A stretch of DNA of 64,000 nucleotides, from NCBI RefSeq assembly GCF_004745945.1, contig NZ_SRLE01000011.1:124001-188000 (forward strand), in the 5' to 3' direction. How positions within the stretch are numbered: position 1 is the stretch's first letter; every line of letters begins with the position of its first letter. Origin of the DNA: Mangrovimicrobium sediminis (GTDB lineage: Bacteria; Pseudomonadota; Gammaproteobacteria; Pseudomonadales; Halieaceae). Under the pieces are notes generated by a model. That model did no database searches. It had not been told where the DNA came from and saw nothing but the letters and a program-made list of their open reading frames with translations. This document shows, one piece after another, positions 49,301 to 57,317 of this stretch. The position numbers were made by a program, and so were the translations under genes.

Positions 49301-49527
49301 ATCTCGTTTGCGACAACCAGTTGGCCGGCATCGATGAGGGCTCCACGGACTCTTTCCTGCAGCTCACCAGCTGCGAGTTTGGTGAAGGTCGTGGCGATTA
49401 CCCCTGCGGGTGATACCGCTTGTTGGGAGAGCAGGTCATTGAGCTTTTGTGTAAGCCGGTATGTTTTGCCACTGCCTGCGCCAGCACTGATGAAATGGAT
49501 GGCAGTACTCACTGGTTTTCCCCCCAT
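46375..49527 (-). CDS. RecB/AddA-like UvrD helicase with nuclease domain
   Basis: A protein of 1050 residues. Walker A is ISAGAGSGKTYRL near the N-terminus, motif II LMVDEFQDTSPIQLAL (about 340), motif III VGDIKQSIYGFRG, motif V VTHHGAKGLEWPIVV (about 690) and motif VI SLTRARDGLIL. The C-terminus has the RecB-type nuclease core GWIDLLVETEEGLIVIDHKAS (about 979). It should process duplex DNA ends in an ATP-driven way together with the upstream gene on the same strand. The start is uncertain: the ATG at 49527 overlaps the partner by 19 bases, but a GTG at 49512 with a G-rich ribosome site and a GTGA overlap is just as likely. Confidence 0.9.
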   Translation of the reverse strand: MGGKPVSTAIHFISAGAGSGKTYRLTQKLNDLLSQQAVSPAGVIATTFTKLAAGELQERVRGALIDAGQLVVANEMEQALIGTVNSVCGEILRRFAFEAGIPPDQQVIDEDQGDILFYRAMEQALTGNKSTIRKMNILAQRLQIADTQTKQQLWRQEVKKIVDTARANNQSPDTIRALGKSSADSLLAYFPPAIDRKFDDELLGAVNHALAAIDTEYDKTQDTSKFVSLLTGARAALIHRRLTWPEWISLSKGKVGAKSRDHVAPLIDIATQFASHPQLHKDLRDFTELAFAIAADSLIAYQEMKRQKGLIDFVDQEQRLYQLLDNPTVATTLGEELELLMVDEFQDTSPIQLALFLKLSRLADRVIWVGDIKQSIYGFRGSDPSLMDAVLRRVIEQGNAPEILGDSWRSTPELVAYANNLFVPAFSDTLGAEQVELNPQRAPLPEQPAVETWRLQGGRKDVRARALAGGITSLLDSGRQAIDKHCNQPRPLRYGDIAILCRNHDNLGEIANALADAKLPIRYKRPGLLSTPECCLALACLRRLVDPLDNLASAEIHSLSTCENPEAWISQRLAYIEAPEKPAHSWLEDMQGPLANLKALRSRMPYLTPVEALRTAIDAAGVRESITRWGPTPQRTQHRLNNLAALLNHAQDYLDQCKAQSEPATTAGLILWLRALADAEEDTQASGGNEDAIQLVTHHGAKGLEWPIVVAMDLCTELKPRLWGLTVLPSPSPIDLDDPLANRTLRYWPRFFGNHSTKVEVLDTITESQDGQNALEQEVQESKRLLYVSLTRARDGLILCMDNKRASGPWMDTLQAGWMLPDGDSLILPDGRAIPCRAIELVETNNVTAAPPYQPFWPEFPGLPDTLLSLRKNPSSVAPVESASIGEIITLGDRIEVNGSYDPATLGSALHAVIATTIMGQQATSRILLDYGVHEVISIEAADTCCRRLIEALDDNFSPTAFYTEYPLTYTTPSGQVVTGWIDLLVETEEGLIVIDHKASPRGRSEWEEIALSYSGQLDAYVEGLRTCSSKPVISKWIHFAVSGGLVSVI

Positions 49528-52199
49528 CCGGTAATGAACTGGTAGTCGTTAAACTTGTCACTGGTTTCCGGCATGGGCAGGCCGGCCTCTCCGGGTTCAG
49601 AGTTTTCTGTTGGTTCGGTGCCATTGACGGTAACCTCGATCAGCCCCGAGTCGAACTGCGCCTTACGCCAACGCCACGTGTGTTCAAACCGCGCCCAGTA
49701 CTGGGCTGCGTTTTCCCCAGTGGTCGGGTTGATGACTTCCGCATTGGGGAAGAAACTGTGGGCCAGATTGAGCATATGGCTATCACTGACGATGAAGTAA
49801 CTCAGCATTGGGAAGGAGGGTGCGCCGGCAGCTAATCTCAATTGGGCGTAGGTAGCCAGCTGTAGGTAGCTGCCCTCCTGCATGGAATCCCGGCGGAAAT
49901 TCTTGCTGCCCCACTTAATATCTATGACCGCTTCGCGGCCATCACCTGTGGTGGCCAGCAGGTCGATTGAGCCACTGAGCTTCCCGCCGGTGTAAATTCC
50001 TTCGCCGTGAACCTCCATAGAGACACTGATCACACCTGCCTGTTGCAAGTGCTCCACCAGGGATACCAGCGACTGCTGTAGCACGATGATAAAGTGTTCG
50101 CACTCCGCCTGGCGGCCGGGTTCCAGTAGAAGAGCGCCTTCACATTTCAGAAGTGTTGGCATCTGCGCGTCCACCCAGGCGGGAACCAGACCGACGTCGA
50201 TGGCCTGGATATTGTCGTGCTCGCTGAAGTAGTGCTCATATAAACGGTGGGCTACATTGCCGTTGAGAAGCGATCCGTCGTTTACGGCAGCGAGTGACCC
50301 GGGCCGAATCTTCGCGGCGTATTTGAGCAACCACTTGTAGGGGCTGTGTATATAGTCGTCCAAACTGGAGTAGGACTCGTAATCCCGGTCGGTTAACGCG
50401 AGATCGGGCGGAAGCTGCCACCAGCGAGATTTGGGTGGCAGGCTCCGCGGTTCCATATTTGCGTAGGAAAGACCAAGGCGCGCCATTGTCTCGGGTGCTG
50501 TGGCGGGCGCGATCTCCAGTTTTGCAGTCACGCTACTGATATGATCCCAGATTGGATGATGTCGGTCGGAATCCCCATGCAGGACAAATAGGCATTGCTG
50601 TGTTGCACAGAGGATTGGGCGTACCCAAGCCTTACCCAACCAGGAGAGTTGTTCGTCCTCCCCTTGCAACATCACGCCATTCGCCGTCAATGCGGCCCGC
50701 TCGGACCGGGACCAGGGCCAGCGACGGACGGAATCCGCTGCTTGACAGTCCCACCAGATCACTCGGTCCATAGGCGTATAGAAGGTTCCGGCGTGGGTGG
50801 CCGGGTAGGCGCGTGGTTGGTCGGGGCATACTTGCGCCTCTCGATCCACTACGGGCGCTCCGGTTCCTCGCACGTCCTCGATCAGGCGCAATACGTTGTC
50901 GCGACTCAGTGTGTTGCGGCCTTGTTCGCGCAGGCGTTCGATTGCGAGCACAAACTCCTCGGCCTGGTTGAGTGCGATGGTGTAAAGGCTCTGAAGGGCG
51001 GCGTCCTCGCATGCTTCCCGAGCCCCAGTAAGCCACCGTGCGACACGTTCAGCCCGGTCTGCAAGAACCTGACCTTCAACCCCTTCCTGAGGCGAGTAAC
51101 GAGGGCATTCCAGCCAGTACCGGATATTGTCAGCGAACCGCTGACGCTCACTTTCCGGCTCCCGCTCAAGGCACTCGGTAACGGCATCTTGCCAGCGCTC
51201 ACTGCCAATGCCAGGTACTTCAGCCGCTGTTCTTGCCAAGACTTCCCTTTGCCGAGCCGGGATAGGGCCAACTGGGTGAGACAGGAACTGCACCATGGCA
51301 GTCGGGTTGAGTGGCTCCCACAGTAACTCACAGGCCAGTGGAAGCACCTGGAATACAGGGCGCCAGATCGACAACGCGCTAAATCCGAGGCGTGGTGCAC
51401 CGCCGCACTCCATGGCCTCATCCAGCAGATCTCCGCGTAGCTCTGCGAGAATGGCGAGGTTCTCGTCGGGTTTGCCTGATAGATGCTGCCGGGTGAGCAG
51501 GGTGATGAGCGAAGTCGTGTCGCAAGCTGCGTCGGCCTCAATAGCGACGAGGGTACCGTCGTCCTCTAGTTCAAGTTTCTGGCCTATAGGATTGAGCAGG
51601 TGACGTTGCAGCTTGCCGAGGTCTGTTGAGGGATCAGCCTGTGGAGTCACCTCTGGTAGGTGCAGGAGCTCGGCGCCGGTAGCTTCGATCAGTCTTTGCC
51701 ACAGCCAGGGATAATCGCTGAGTGAATCCCTGAGGGCGATGGACTCAATCGCAATAGGGTTGTCCGCTAGCAGACCGATGATGCGCTGTATGCGCTGACC
51801 AATGCCGGGCGCCACAGATTCGCGCGCGATGACCTCGATGGCGGCTAGATCCGCCAGCCGAGCAGGCACACCCACAGGAAATGCACCCTGCCAGCCGGCT
51901 TCATACCACTGGTCGCGCCACAGCAATAAGGTTCGGGCCACCGAGAAGGGATCCGCGTCCCAGGATTTGCTGTAGAAGGCGTCCGGCTGTACGGCGCTGT
52001 CCACGCAGCCGAGGTATTGAATGAGCCGCGTGGTGAAGGAGGCTTCGTTACCTGGTATGCCCAGCTGGGTTTCGAGTAGGTTTAGCAAACCCTGCGGACC
52101 ACAAACGACTTCGCCCAACGAGTTTCTGAGCGGTTCGGGCAGCGGCCCGTCTGCTTTGAGCCCGAGTGTTACTCGGATTTTCCCGCTGGCAGGCGCCAT
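49509..52199 (-). CDS. AddB/RecC-like nuclease subunit
   Basis: An 896-residue partner of the RecB-like helicase. I see no P-loop; the N-terminal 650 residues look like a degenerate helicase fold, as in RecC and some AddB proteins. The C-terminal PD-(D/E)XK core is GSIDLLATTGDGREAVIDIKWGS (about residue 740) followed by YLQLATYAQLRLA. No clear iron-sulfur cysteine pattern is visible, unlike AddB of Bacillus. The start is ATG 52199 after a GGAGAAAC site. Gene order (AddB-like then AddA-like, overlapping) matches addBA operons, but placement in a defence island suggests a phage-directed or element-specific version. Confidence 0.82.
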   Translation of the reverse strand: MAPASGKIRVTLGLKADGPLPEPLRNSLGEVVCGPQGLLNLLETQLGIPGNEASFTTRLIQYLGCVDSAVQPDAFYSKSWDADPFSVARTLLLWRDQWYEAGWQGAFPVGVPARLADLAAIEVIARESVAPGIGQRIQRIIGLLADNPIAIESIALRDSLSDYPWLWQRLIEATGAELLHLPEVTPQADPSTDLGKLQRHLLNPIGQKLELEDDGTLVAIEADAACDTTSLITLLTRQHLSGKPDENLAILAELRGDLLDEAMECGGAPRLGFSALSIWRPVFQVLPLACELLWEPLNPTAMVQFLSHPVGPIPARQREVLARTAAEVPGIGSERWQDAVTECLEREPESERQRFADNIRYWLECPRYSPQEGVEGQVLADRAERVARWLTGAREACEDAALQSLYTIALNQAEEFVLAIERLREQGRNTLSRDNVLRLIEDVRGTGAPVVDREAQVCPDQPRAYPATHAGTFYTPMDRVIWWDCQAADSVRRWPWSRSERAALTANGVMLQGEDEQLSWLGKAWVRPILCATQQCLFVLHGDSDRHHPIWDHISSVTAKLEIAPATAPETMARLGLSYANMEPRSLPPKSRWWQLPPDLALTDRDYESYSSLDDYIHSPYKWLLKYAAKIRPGSLAAVNDGSLLNGNVAHRLYEHYFSEHDNIQAIDVGLVPAWVDAQMPTLLKCEGALLLEPGRQAECEHFIIVLQQSLVSLVEHLQQAGVISVSMEVHGEGIYTGGKLSGSIDLLATTGDGREAVIDIKWGSKNFRRDSMQEGSYLQLATYAQLRLAAGAPSFPMLSYFIVSDSHMLNLAHSFFPNAEVINPTTGENAAQYWARFEHTWRWRKAQFDSGLIEVTVNGTEPTENSEPGEAGLPMPETSDKFNDYQFITGWGENQ

Positions 52200-52601
52200 G
52201 GTTTCTCCTTGAATATCATCGCAGTCCTTTGTTGGTGCCTACGCGATAACTGTTGGCCGCAAATCAATTGACGGGCGTGGAGGTAACTGGACTATTGTGA
52301 TCAGTTTACTCAATACACGGGTGCATACAATGGTATGGTCTAGTGTTGGGTTGAGGTGTGGTCGAAAAAGCGACAGGTCTGCGCCACCAGGAGTCCGATT
52401 TCCTGGGTGCTGGCATAATATGGCCAATCAATTCGCTTGCCCCACTGCGAGTTTTTCGTAAGGGGCCGGTCCCCCCCAAGGTAATCGCGGTGAAACTGAT
52501 GGATGAGAGAAATAATTGGACCTTTCCAGCACAGATCTGATCGATGACGGATTCAATCAAGCGGGGATGGACCACTTGCCTATTCCTTCGGGAGACAAAT
52601 A
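52200..52601. other. 402-base divergent intergenic region, no convincing gene
   Basis: This gap separates the minus-strand addBA-like genes from the plus-strand HD hydrolase gene, so promoters for both directions should lie here. I see no tRNA, repeat or conserved protein. Short frames on both strands (for example 52358-52540 plus) lack ribosome sites and family features. A clean -35/-10 pair was not identifiable by eye. Confidence 0.5.
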
Positions 52602-53123
52602 TTGGCGTCGCTGATCACCGACCAGTTTATCGACTATGCGAAGGGCGAGTTCCGACTCGACTGGCACGGTATCCATGGGGCCTCGCACTGGGCACGGGTA
52701 CGCCGTAATGGTTTGCTATTGGCAGCCCAGACAGGGGCCAATACCCGCGTGGTGGAGTATTTCGCGTTCATTCATGACCTGGGGCGACGTAACGACGATC
52801 ACGATCCAGAGCACGGTCTGCGGGCAGCAGGCCTGGCCCGGGAGCTAGCCGGGGAGCTAATAGATGTGACCGAAGTGGAGCTGGGGCTGTTGGTGCATGC
52901 TTGTGAAGGTCATAGCGAAGGGCATCTTGAGGCGGACGTGACGGTTATGACCTGCTGGGACGCAGATCGTCTGGATCTGGGTAGGGTGGGGATCGTTCCC
53001 GATCCATCGCGCCTGTGTACAGCCGCCGCGCGTGATCGGGATCTATTGGCTGCGGCCTACAGGCGTTCGATTCAGGGGTTTCTAGAAAGGGGCTATGGAT
53101 GCAGATATTTGCCAACAAGCTAA
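52602..53123 (+). CDS. HD-domain phosphohydrolase
   Basis: A 173-residue metal-dependent phosphohydrolase of the HD superfamily. Metal ligands appear as WHGIHGASHWARV (H...H..R, about residue 20), FIHDLGRRNDDHDPEHG (HD, about 62) and HACEGHSEGH (about 104), with the closing CWDADRLDLGRVG. Typical substrates are nucleotides or nucleotide second messengers. The start is a TTG at 52602 with GGGAGA 8 bases upstream; no ATG in this frame is close. The 3' end overlaps the next gene by 25 bases, so the two are coupled. Confidence 0.86.
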   Translation: MASLITDQFIDYAKGEFRLDWHGIHGASHWARVRRNGLLLAAQTGANTRVVEYFAFIHDLGRRNDDHDPEHGLRAAGLARELAGELIDVTEVELGLLVHACEGHSEGHLEADVTVMTCWDADRLDLGRVGIVPDPSRLCTAAARDRDLLAAAYRRSIQGFLERGYGCRYLPTS

Positions 53124-54448
53124 ATGGTCAGTTTCTTCCTAACGTCCTGCCTGACGAAAAAGTCGAAATCGATTTTGTACGGGCCGCGATCGCTTACGGT
53201 AATGACGCTACAACGCTAATCGAGAACTGCCTCGCCAATCGGCGGCGACTGGATATCTGGATGCGGTATGACCATACCGTGCCGGTTGCACCGGCCTTGC
53301 TTCGGAAGCTGCTCGCCAGCGCATCTTCGAACATTTTTTGTACACTGATCTCGGATGTACTGCATTCCAAGGTCATCTGGTGGAAGAGGTATGGCGTCTA
53401 CGTGGGTTCGGCCAACCTCACTGATCGGGCCTGGATGACCAATATCGAGTTTGGTGTGTTTCTCCCGGAGTCAGAGCTGGAAAGTGCTGGCAGCCTCGGG
53501 GAAATAGAGGATTTCTTTGCGCAGTTGGAAAGCTGCGAGGCGGCTATCGGATTGACCGAAGAGATTGTCGCCGAGCAAGAAGCCATCCAGGCGTTGCGGT
53601 CTAAGCAAATTCATTCACTGGACACTGAAGCCCTGAAACTTCGGTCGGTTAAAACATGGGGTGGGCCTGTAGAGGTTTCCAACAAGGGCAAGGCCATTGA
53701 TAAACGTAGAATCAATTTTGTGAAAGAGTGGACCGAGGGTCTGACCTTTCTGCGCGAGATCGCGCAGCAGGCTCCTGATTTTCGGCCGCGATGGCTACAT
53801 GAAGATGTACCCCCCGCCTGGCAAGCTGACCAGTTTCTTCATGCCTACTATTACAACGAGGTCCAGGACGGCGCTAGGCACCCCTACGAAGATTTCTATG
53901 TGAAACACCGAGCGGATCCCGCTGGGGCGGTAGTCCGGACGCTACAATGGTGGTCCCGGCTACCTGACCCACCATCGCATGAGGACGAGCATTGCCATGT
54001 GCGGGCGCCGATCATACAACGCTTCCTCGCCAAAGATCGGTTGGCGCACATCACCTTGGAAGATTTCATTGAAGTGTGTGCGGCCAACCACTCCACAATG
54101 GATCACGTCCGCAGGATGCGCCTGTCTGTGCTGGGGCTGGAAGACACACCTGGAGCGACTGAACACCAGCGGGCCAGGGCTTTTGCCAGCTGGCTCTGGG
54201 AGAAACGTAACAAGAAAGGGGAGTCAGTCGTCGACCTGTTGAAGTACGTGCTCGATGGTGGTCCAGCCAAGGAACTGCCGAATCGCATCTTTGACGTGAC
54301 AAGTCTGGAGGAGCGAAAACTAGCCCACTTCGGAACCAACCAGGTGGCAGAGCTCGCAGGTTGGGCAAGGCCTGAGCTGTGCCCACCGAGGAATGGCCGC
54401 ACCAGCAAGGGCCTAAGGGCTCTGGGCTACGACGTCCGCATTTATTGA
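53099..54448 (+). CDS. Phospholipase-D-superfamily nuclease-like protein
   Basis: A 449-residue protein with a PLD domain in its first 160 residues. One HKD-type motif is visible as LHSKVIWWKRYGVYVGSANLTDRAW (about residue 86: H-x-K then GSAN). A single motif usually means a dimeric active site, as in Nuc and BfiI. The C-terminal 280 residues are helical and unassigned. PLD nucleases accompany DISARM-type arrays (DrmC) and many other defence systems. It overlaps the HD hydrolase gene by 25 bases and has GAAAGG upstream of the ATG. Confidence 0.86.
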   Translation: MQIFANKLNGQFLPNVLPDEKVEIDFVRAAIAYGNDATTLIENCLANRRRLDIWMRYDHTVPVAPALLRKLLASASSNIFCTLISDVLHSKVIWWKRYGVYVGSANLTDRAWMTNIEFGVFLPESELESAGSLGEIEDFFAQLESCEAAIGLTEEIVAEQEAIQALRSKQIHSLDTEALKLRSVKTWGGPVEVSNKGKAIDKRRINFVKEWTEGLTFLREIAQQAPDFRPRWLHEDVPPAWQADQFLHAYYYNEVQDGARHPYEDFYVKHRADPAGAVVRTLQWWSRLPDPPSHEDEHCHVRAPIIQRFLAKDRLAHITLEDFIEVCAANHSTMDHVRRMRLSVLGLEDTPGATEHQRARAFASWLWEKRNKKGESVVDLLKYVLDGGPAKELPNRIFDVTSLEERKLAHFGTNQVAELAGWARPELCPPRNGRTSKGLRALGYDVRIY

Positions 54449-54479
54449 TTCATAACGCACTCACAGAGCACGGAAACCT

Positions 54480-55487
54480 ATGCGACAGGATATTGGCTAT
54501 CAGTTTGTACGAGAGCTAGCTGCATTCTGGGCCATCACGGATGACAGGGCGGTTTGGTACTCGGACGGATTTGACTGGTGGCCAGGATCGCATAGGCTCT
54601 CCGTTCGGGTCTCAGAAGGAATCGAGATTGATGGGAACACGAATTTCAAGGTGACTCTTCGTACGGAGCTGCTTGAATCGGTCCATTCCGAGAATGATCA
54701 GTTGCCGTCGATCTTGCGCGTTATCATGAACGGTGCTCCGAGCTATACGGTCGATCACTTGGACAGTGATTGCAGAGCTGCAATGGGGGTTGGTCCTGGG
54801 GAGAGGCCGATTGCACTGGTGAGTACGGTTTACATCCGCGAGGACAATCTCGCCTGGACGCCGCGGTTTATCGCCGGAACAGGGATTCTGCAGGCCTACG
54901 ATGCCCAGCGATTGGCTGTGGCCATGGCGGAACAGCTTGGTGTGAAGCCGGCCGTGTCCGGACCCAATGGACCGCCGCTGGCAACGGTTGACGAGTCACT
55001 TTTCGCCATAGAACATCATTTTGTACCCGCAGGTCAGGAGCCCAGTCGGTGGGCAGGGAGTGGTGAGTTCGAGGAGATCGCAGAACGCTTACCTGAGGAT
55101 CAATTCTTCGTGAATGCGGATAAAACCGGCTTATCACTCGAGTTGGCTTTTGGTTCGGATACCGCGCTGATCGAATTGCATACGAGCCAGCCGCACCCTG
55201 TTCTTGGTCATGGCTTACTGACAACCTTGAAGCTCCCCTTCGAAGTGGATGGAGAATACTCGTTGGAACCGTGCTTCTATGCGCAAATGGAGGTGATGAA
55301 TGACGCCCCACTCCCACTACTGGGTAGCTGGACCATATGGGAGCGGGGAGAAAGCCGGTGGGTTATGGCGTACAGTTCCTTTATCCCGAATATTATCCAT
55401 CAACCCAATCTCGCATTGAACCAGGCGCTTTGGATGATAGGACGCGCGCGCTGGGTTAAAGATAAGTTTTTTCCTGAAATGGCCTAG
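54480..55487 (+). CDS. Uncharacterised protein, 335 residues
   Basis: I do not recognise this family. The protein is beta-rich and acidic with no membrane segments; conserved-looking stretches include FDWWPGSHRLSVRVSEGIEI (about residue 30) and ENDQLPSILRVIMNGAPSY, and the end WIWERGES-like part reads GSWTIWERGESRWVMAYSSF (about 280). It starts 31 bases after the PLD-like gene and is in the same direction, so the two are probably co-transcribed. No catalytic motif is evident to me. Confidence 0.7.
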   Translation: MRQDIGYQFVRELAAFWAITDDRAVWYSDGFDWWPGSHRLSVRVSEGIEIDGNTNFKVTLRTELLESVHSENDQLPSILRVIMNGAPSYTVDHLDSDCRAAMGVGPGERPIALVSTVYIREDNLAWTPRFIAGTGILQAYDAQRLAVAMAEQLGVKPAVSGPNGPPLATVDESLFAIEHHFVPAGQEPSRWAGSGEFEEIAERLPEDQFFVNADKTGLSLELAFGSDTALIELHTSQPHPVLGHGLLTTLKLPFEVDGEYSLEPCFYAQMEVMNDAPLPLLGSWTIWERGESRWVMAYSSFIPNIIHQPNLALNQALWMIGRARWVKDKFFPEMA

Positions 55488-55589
55488 ATGTCGCTCTATG
55501 AAGTTTTGCAGCAACGGTTCAACGTCCCACGAACCACACACTAGCCATGAGTGAATACATCTTGATCATAAAAAATGGAGTAGCCGACT

Positions 55590-56102
55590 GTGGCAGATGA
55601 GTGGATGGATTGTTTGCACCTGGAAACCCGTATTGGGATGAATTTGCAGGCCTTAGGGATCAATCCCAACCCGGGCATCCAGGCCATCCGGGAAATCGGA
55701 CCGGCAACAGCTATGGCCTACGACACGACGCTGTTTGATTGCCAGCTCCCCGATTGCGTTATTACCCTGTCGCCGGGCGAGATGGCGCCAGACCTGGATG
55801 AGCATTTGAAACAGTGGGAATGTGACTGCTGGTGTTTTATTACCGCGTGTAATCCGCGCTCACAACAGCTCGATGATGAGGCTAACCGGGAAAGGCAACG
55901 CATTCTGGGTGATGTACTTCGAATGAAAAACGAGTACGTCTTTGATGGCGTGGGTCGCAGTGCATCGGGTGACTGGTACGAACAGAGCTTTTTCGTCGCG
56001 GGTATCGACTTCTTGCAGGCGGAGGCACTGGCGATCATTTTTGAGCAGAACGCCATCCTGATAGGCCAGCGTGGTGGTCCTGCGGAATTGCTGTTCATCT
56101 GA
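55590..56102 (+). CDS. DUF3293-family protein
   Basis: A 170-residue protein of the DUF3293 type, recognised from CFITACNPRSQQLDDEANRERQ (about residue 86), DGVGRSASGDWYEQSFFVAG (about 116) and FEQNAILIGQRGGPAELLF near the end. Function is unknown; relatives are scattered housekeeping or accessory genes. It begins with GTG at 55590, with GGAG 9 bases upstream, after a 102-base gap. Confidence 0.82.
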   Translation: MADEWMDCLHLETRIGMNLQALGINPNPGIQAIREIGPATAMAYDTTLFDCQLPDCVITLSPGEMAPDLDEHLKQWECDCWCFITACNPRSQQLDDEANRERQRILGDVLRMKNEYVFDGVGRSASGDWYEQSFFVAGIDFLQAEALAIIFEQNAILIGQRGGPAELLFI

Positions 56103-56182
56103 CACGGTGGTTGCTATGTTCCGGTAGCGCGCATTGGAATTCCCAATTGATAAAAGAAGATCAAAACGAAGAATTAGTTGTC

Positions 56183-57283
56183 ATGAGTAACGCTGAAAAA
56201 CAGGTCGAAAGCCGAGCATTGGATATTGTCGGCGAGCGTTTTATCAAAAGCCGTATTCTTGAGCGCATCCAATCTTTTCCCACTGTTACCAAGGAATTGA
56301 TTGGCGGTCTAGGCCATGACGCAGGAATCCTGAACAATCCGCTCGGCTCCGACGACAAGTTGCTAATCAACACAGATAAATCTGGAGTGAGCAAGGCCTA
56401 CAAACTAGGACTCGCTGGTGGTGAATGTATTGGTGATTTTGCGGTGTCTCATGCGGTGAGTGATATCCTGGCATCTGGCGGAGAACCTTTCGCAGTGTCG
56501 GTAGCGCTGATGCTGCCCGGGGATACGACGGTCGGTCTTGTAGATGAAATTCTTGACGGTATATTGCAAGCTTGTGCAGATTTTAATGTGACTCTCACGG
56601 GCGGAGATACCAAAAAAGCAGATACACTGTCTGTAGTGGTTACTGCGCTCGGTCGAGCGCCATCAATCAATCTTTTGTATAGAAATACGCCTCAACCTGG
56701 TGACCAGCTGGTGGTATCCGGGGTGCTAGGATCGATGCTACTTGGCTCTGCAGTCTTCAAAAGAGGGCATGCCATCTCAGACGCGGTTCGAGACGTCCTC
56801 GTCCATGCGCAAATTTGCCAGCGGCCGCCTTTTCGCTTGGCGTTGGAGATGAGTCGAGCCAGAGTTGCCAACGCCTGCACCGATATAAGTGACGGCTTGC
56901 AGGCGGCATGCCGCAATATGATTCCTGGATCGAGCCTTGGTGTTGAATTGGAGGAAATACAGGTTCCGGTTCACCCTGCATTAAAGGGATTGGCGAACAC
57001 ACTGGCACTATCTCCGCTTCAGCTATCAATGGCTGGAGGGGACTGGCAGTTTCTGTATTGCGTCCCGAAGGACAACATCGCAACTTTAGGGAGCATCAGT
57101 GACCGAAGCGATACCAGTCTCACAGTAATCGGAGAGGTTATTGAAACGGGGGGCGTCTGGGCCAAGACGAGGGAAGGACACAGGAAAAAATTGCGACAGA
57201 TTGAACACGATAGTTTCTTGAACCGGATCAATGGAGTGAGCTATTTCGATTTTCTCAGTGATCCTCAAGAAATGTTCGAGTAA
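56183..57283 (+). CDS. PurM/ThiL-like ATP-dependent enzyme (AIR synthase superfamily)
   Basis: A 366-residue protein with PurM-superfamily features. A phosphate-binding segment near GLGHDAGIL (about residue 41) corresponds to the GDDAAV of ThiL. The metal/ATP loop NTDKSG (about 60), helix VSHAVSDILASGGEPFAV (about 92) and LTGGDTKKADTLSVVVTALGRA (about 137) follow in the usual order. Members activate carbonyl or phosphate groups with ATP (PurM, PurL, ThiL, SelD, HypE). No SelD active-site Cys/Sec motif is visible, and the histidine replacing the usual aspartate is unusual. I chose the ATG at 56183 (MSNAEKQ). The gene ends 34 bases before the ThyA-like gene, so the two probably form one pathway. 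Confidence 0.82.
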   Translation: MSNAEKQVESRALDIVGERFIKSRILERIQSFPTVTKELIGGLGHDAGILNNPLGSDDKLLINTDKSGVSKAYKLGLAGGECIGDFAVSHAVSDILASGGEPFAVSVALMLPGDTTVGLVDEILDGILQACADFNVTLTGGDTKKADTLSVVVTALGRAPSINLLYRNTPQPGDQLVVSGVLGSMLLGSAVFKRGHAISDAVRDVLVHAQICQRPPFRLALEMSRARVANACTDISDGLQAACRNMIPGSSLGVELEEIQVPVHPALKGLANTLALSPLQLSMAGGDWQFLYCVPKDNIATLGSISDRSDTSLTVIGEVIETGGVWAKTREGHRKKLRQIEHDSFLNRINGVSYFDFLSDPQEMFE

Positions 57284-57317
57284 AACGACGAAGAATTTTG
57301 TGTAGGTATAGCCGACG

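Noticed and set aside
52358-52540. 60-residue plus-strand frame in the divergent gap
   Set aside because: GTG start with no ribosome site and no recognisable family.
56183-57283. Selenophosphate synthetase (SelD) for the PurM-like protein
   Set aside because: No N-terminal Cys/Sec-Lys active motif is visible and the neighbours have no selenium link.
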